From: Eopsaltria australis
Lineage: Eukaryota > Chordata > Aves > Passeriformes > Petroicidae
DNA length: 64,000 nt
Assembly: GCA_034509425.1 (NCBI GenBank)
Contig: JAVTVJ010000347.1
Span: 744,001-808,000 of the forward strand
Direction: 5' to 3'
Below, piece after piece: positions 63,001 to 64,000 of this stretch (position 1 is its first letter; each line of letters begins with the position of its first letter). A program made the position numbers and the translations under genes. The notes beneath the pieces were generated by a model. It searched no databases. It worked only from the letters and a program-made list of their open reading frames with translations, and was not told the origin of the DNA.

Positions 63001-64000
63001 GTTATATTTCCTTTTAGGCTAGAATGGAATTTTGATGCACTAGGAATATGCTAAGGACACAGCAGGGAAGAGTTGGATGGCTAAAGAAGTGTAAAAGACT
63101 GGGATGAAATGCAAGGATACAGAATGATTAGATGCTTTGAGACCTATAACCCAAAGCAGAAACTTTGACTTTATTGTTAGAAGAGATTGAAGAAGAACTT
63201 TGGAATACTCACAAATCATAGGATGACTGTGAGCTGATAATATAGCTGTTAAAAAAATCAATTTATGTCCTCAGATAGAGTAGATCAGGTATTTCCAGTC
63301 AAACGGAAATGTTGATGCCATTGCAAAAAAACTGTGTCTGTTCAGTTGTGGGTAGTCATGTTCAAGAAACTGGATTTCAGCTGGGGCAAGTTAGGTCTTG
63401 CACCACTGGAATGATTGGGAAGAGGGAAGATGAAATACAAAATGACTTGGGTTTGTTTGATATCCAGTGTTAAGACCTGGAAGATGTGCAGGCAGGGTGA
63501 GAAGAAGAGGTATTAGCTGCTTAAAATAAAGGAAGATGTTGCTACCCACAAACACACGCTTATACTCAGTCTTTAAAATAAAGTAGAAATTTAAAAGCAA
63601 ATTATCCAGTGGTGGCATTCTTTAGGAGCTTTGTAATCACAGTAATGAGGATATAATTTCAGTTTACTAAAAAGATTATATGATGTGTTTCATAGTAAAC
63701 CTATGAAACCTATGAAATGACATCAGTAATGAAAATTATTTGATTCTTAAGAGCTTTTAAAGATTATACATTAAGGATTAGAGGACTAGATCTCTAAATG
63801 TTTTAAAATAGAGACAATTCCGTGTCTACTTTTTAAAATTACATTGCATGGCTTACAATACTTTCAGGTCAGAGTGTCAACTTCAGCATGAGTATTCATC
63901 TGCTGCTTTAAACTGGGGAATCCTACTCTGCAAGGGGGTAGTGGCTAAACACAGCTAAATAGTAAGAATCTTTTTCTTAAATGCCTGGGTTTATGTACTG

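Larger units (their letters stand above)
59813..64000 (+). other. HMGCLL1: HMGCLL1 intron 1 (5' part, continues past window)
   Basis: It begins with the GT donor at 59813. The first 600 bp remain GC-rich and include a CTCF-like site, a GCT repeat and a pyrimidine mirror repeat. From about 60.5 kb it returns to ordinary AT-rich sequence with no recognised LINE or LTR. I searched by eye for the next exon, which should encode the beginning of the lyase domain (the conserved EVGPRDGLQNE-type motif), and did not see it, so intron 1 runs beyond the window, as in the large mammalian gene. The small open frames here are not genes. Confidence 0.85.

Noticed and set aside
60600..64000. HMGCLL1 exon 2 within the window
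   Set aside because: No stretch translating to the conserved beginning of the lyase domain was found on the plus strand.
1..64000. CRISPR array, tRNA, rRNA, bacterial operon or phage-like cluster
   Set aside because: No regularly spaced repeats with unique spacers, no complete tRNA fold and no dense coding; all evidence points to vertebrate nuclear DNA.

Overview
This is vertebrate nuclear DNA, almost certainly from a bird. Most of the window is AT-rich, CpG-poor single-copy sequence with no long reading frames. The repeats that I recognise are avian: several 5'-truncated CR1 LINE 3' ends, recognisable by the 'attctgtgattctgtga'-type terminus, and one solo LTR of a family I remember from bird genomes. 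Repeat density is very low and there are no mammalian SINEs or L1s. I cannot name the species. The LTR family suggests a neoavian bird rather than a galliform, but that is only an inference.

Layout: positions 1 to about 58,680 are intergenic. Within them are CR1 pieces at 18.8-20.0 kb, 33.8-34.0 kb and 53.3 kb, an older CR1/L3-like 3' UTR relic at 50.9 kb, a solo LTR at 52.7-53.2 kb, a few microsatellites, and several stretches with dense transcription-factor-like motifs or palindromes that could be conserved non-coding elements. From about 59,080 to 60,420 there is a strong CpG island. It contains the only gene that I can support: the first coding exon of HMGCLL1 (59,708-59,812, plus strand), which encodes a cytosolic, N-myristoylated HMG-CoA lyase-like enzyme. 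The rest of the window, from 59,813 to the end, is the beginning of its intron 1. No second exon is visible.

Context from known synteny: in human and other amniotes the order is BMP5, HMGCLL1, GFRAL, with BMP5 and HMGCLL1 in the same orientation. If that holds here, the 58 kb on the left is the BMP5-HMGCLL1 intergenic region downstream of BMP5. In mouse, the 3' flank of Bmp5 holds long-range skeletal and soft-tissue enhancers, so the motif-rich islands are reasonable enhancer candidates. That is inference; an alignment to other bird and mammal genomes is the decisive test.

I found no bacterial-type system, CRISPR array, tRNA or rRNA, and no convincing undescribed gene. The most notable oddities are a 17-bp G-rich minisatellite directly upstream of the HMGCLL1 start, a CCAAT plus X-box-like pair with a short open frame 1 kb upstream of that start, and a perfect palindromic steroid-receptor-like element next to a local duplication at 34.7 kb.
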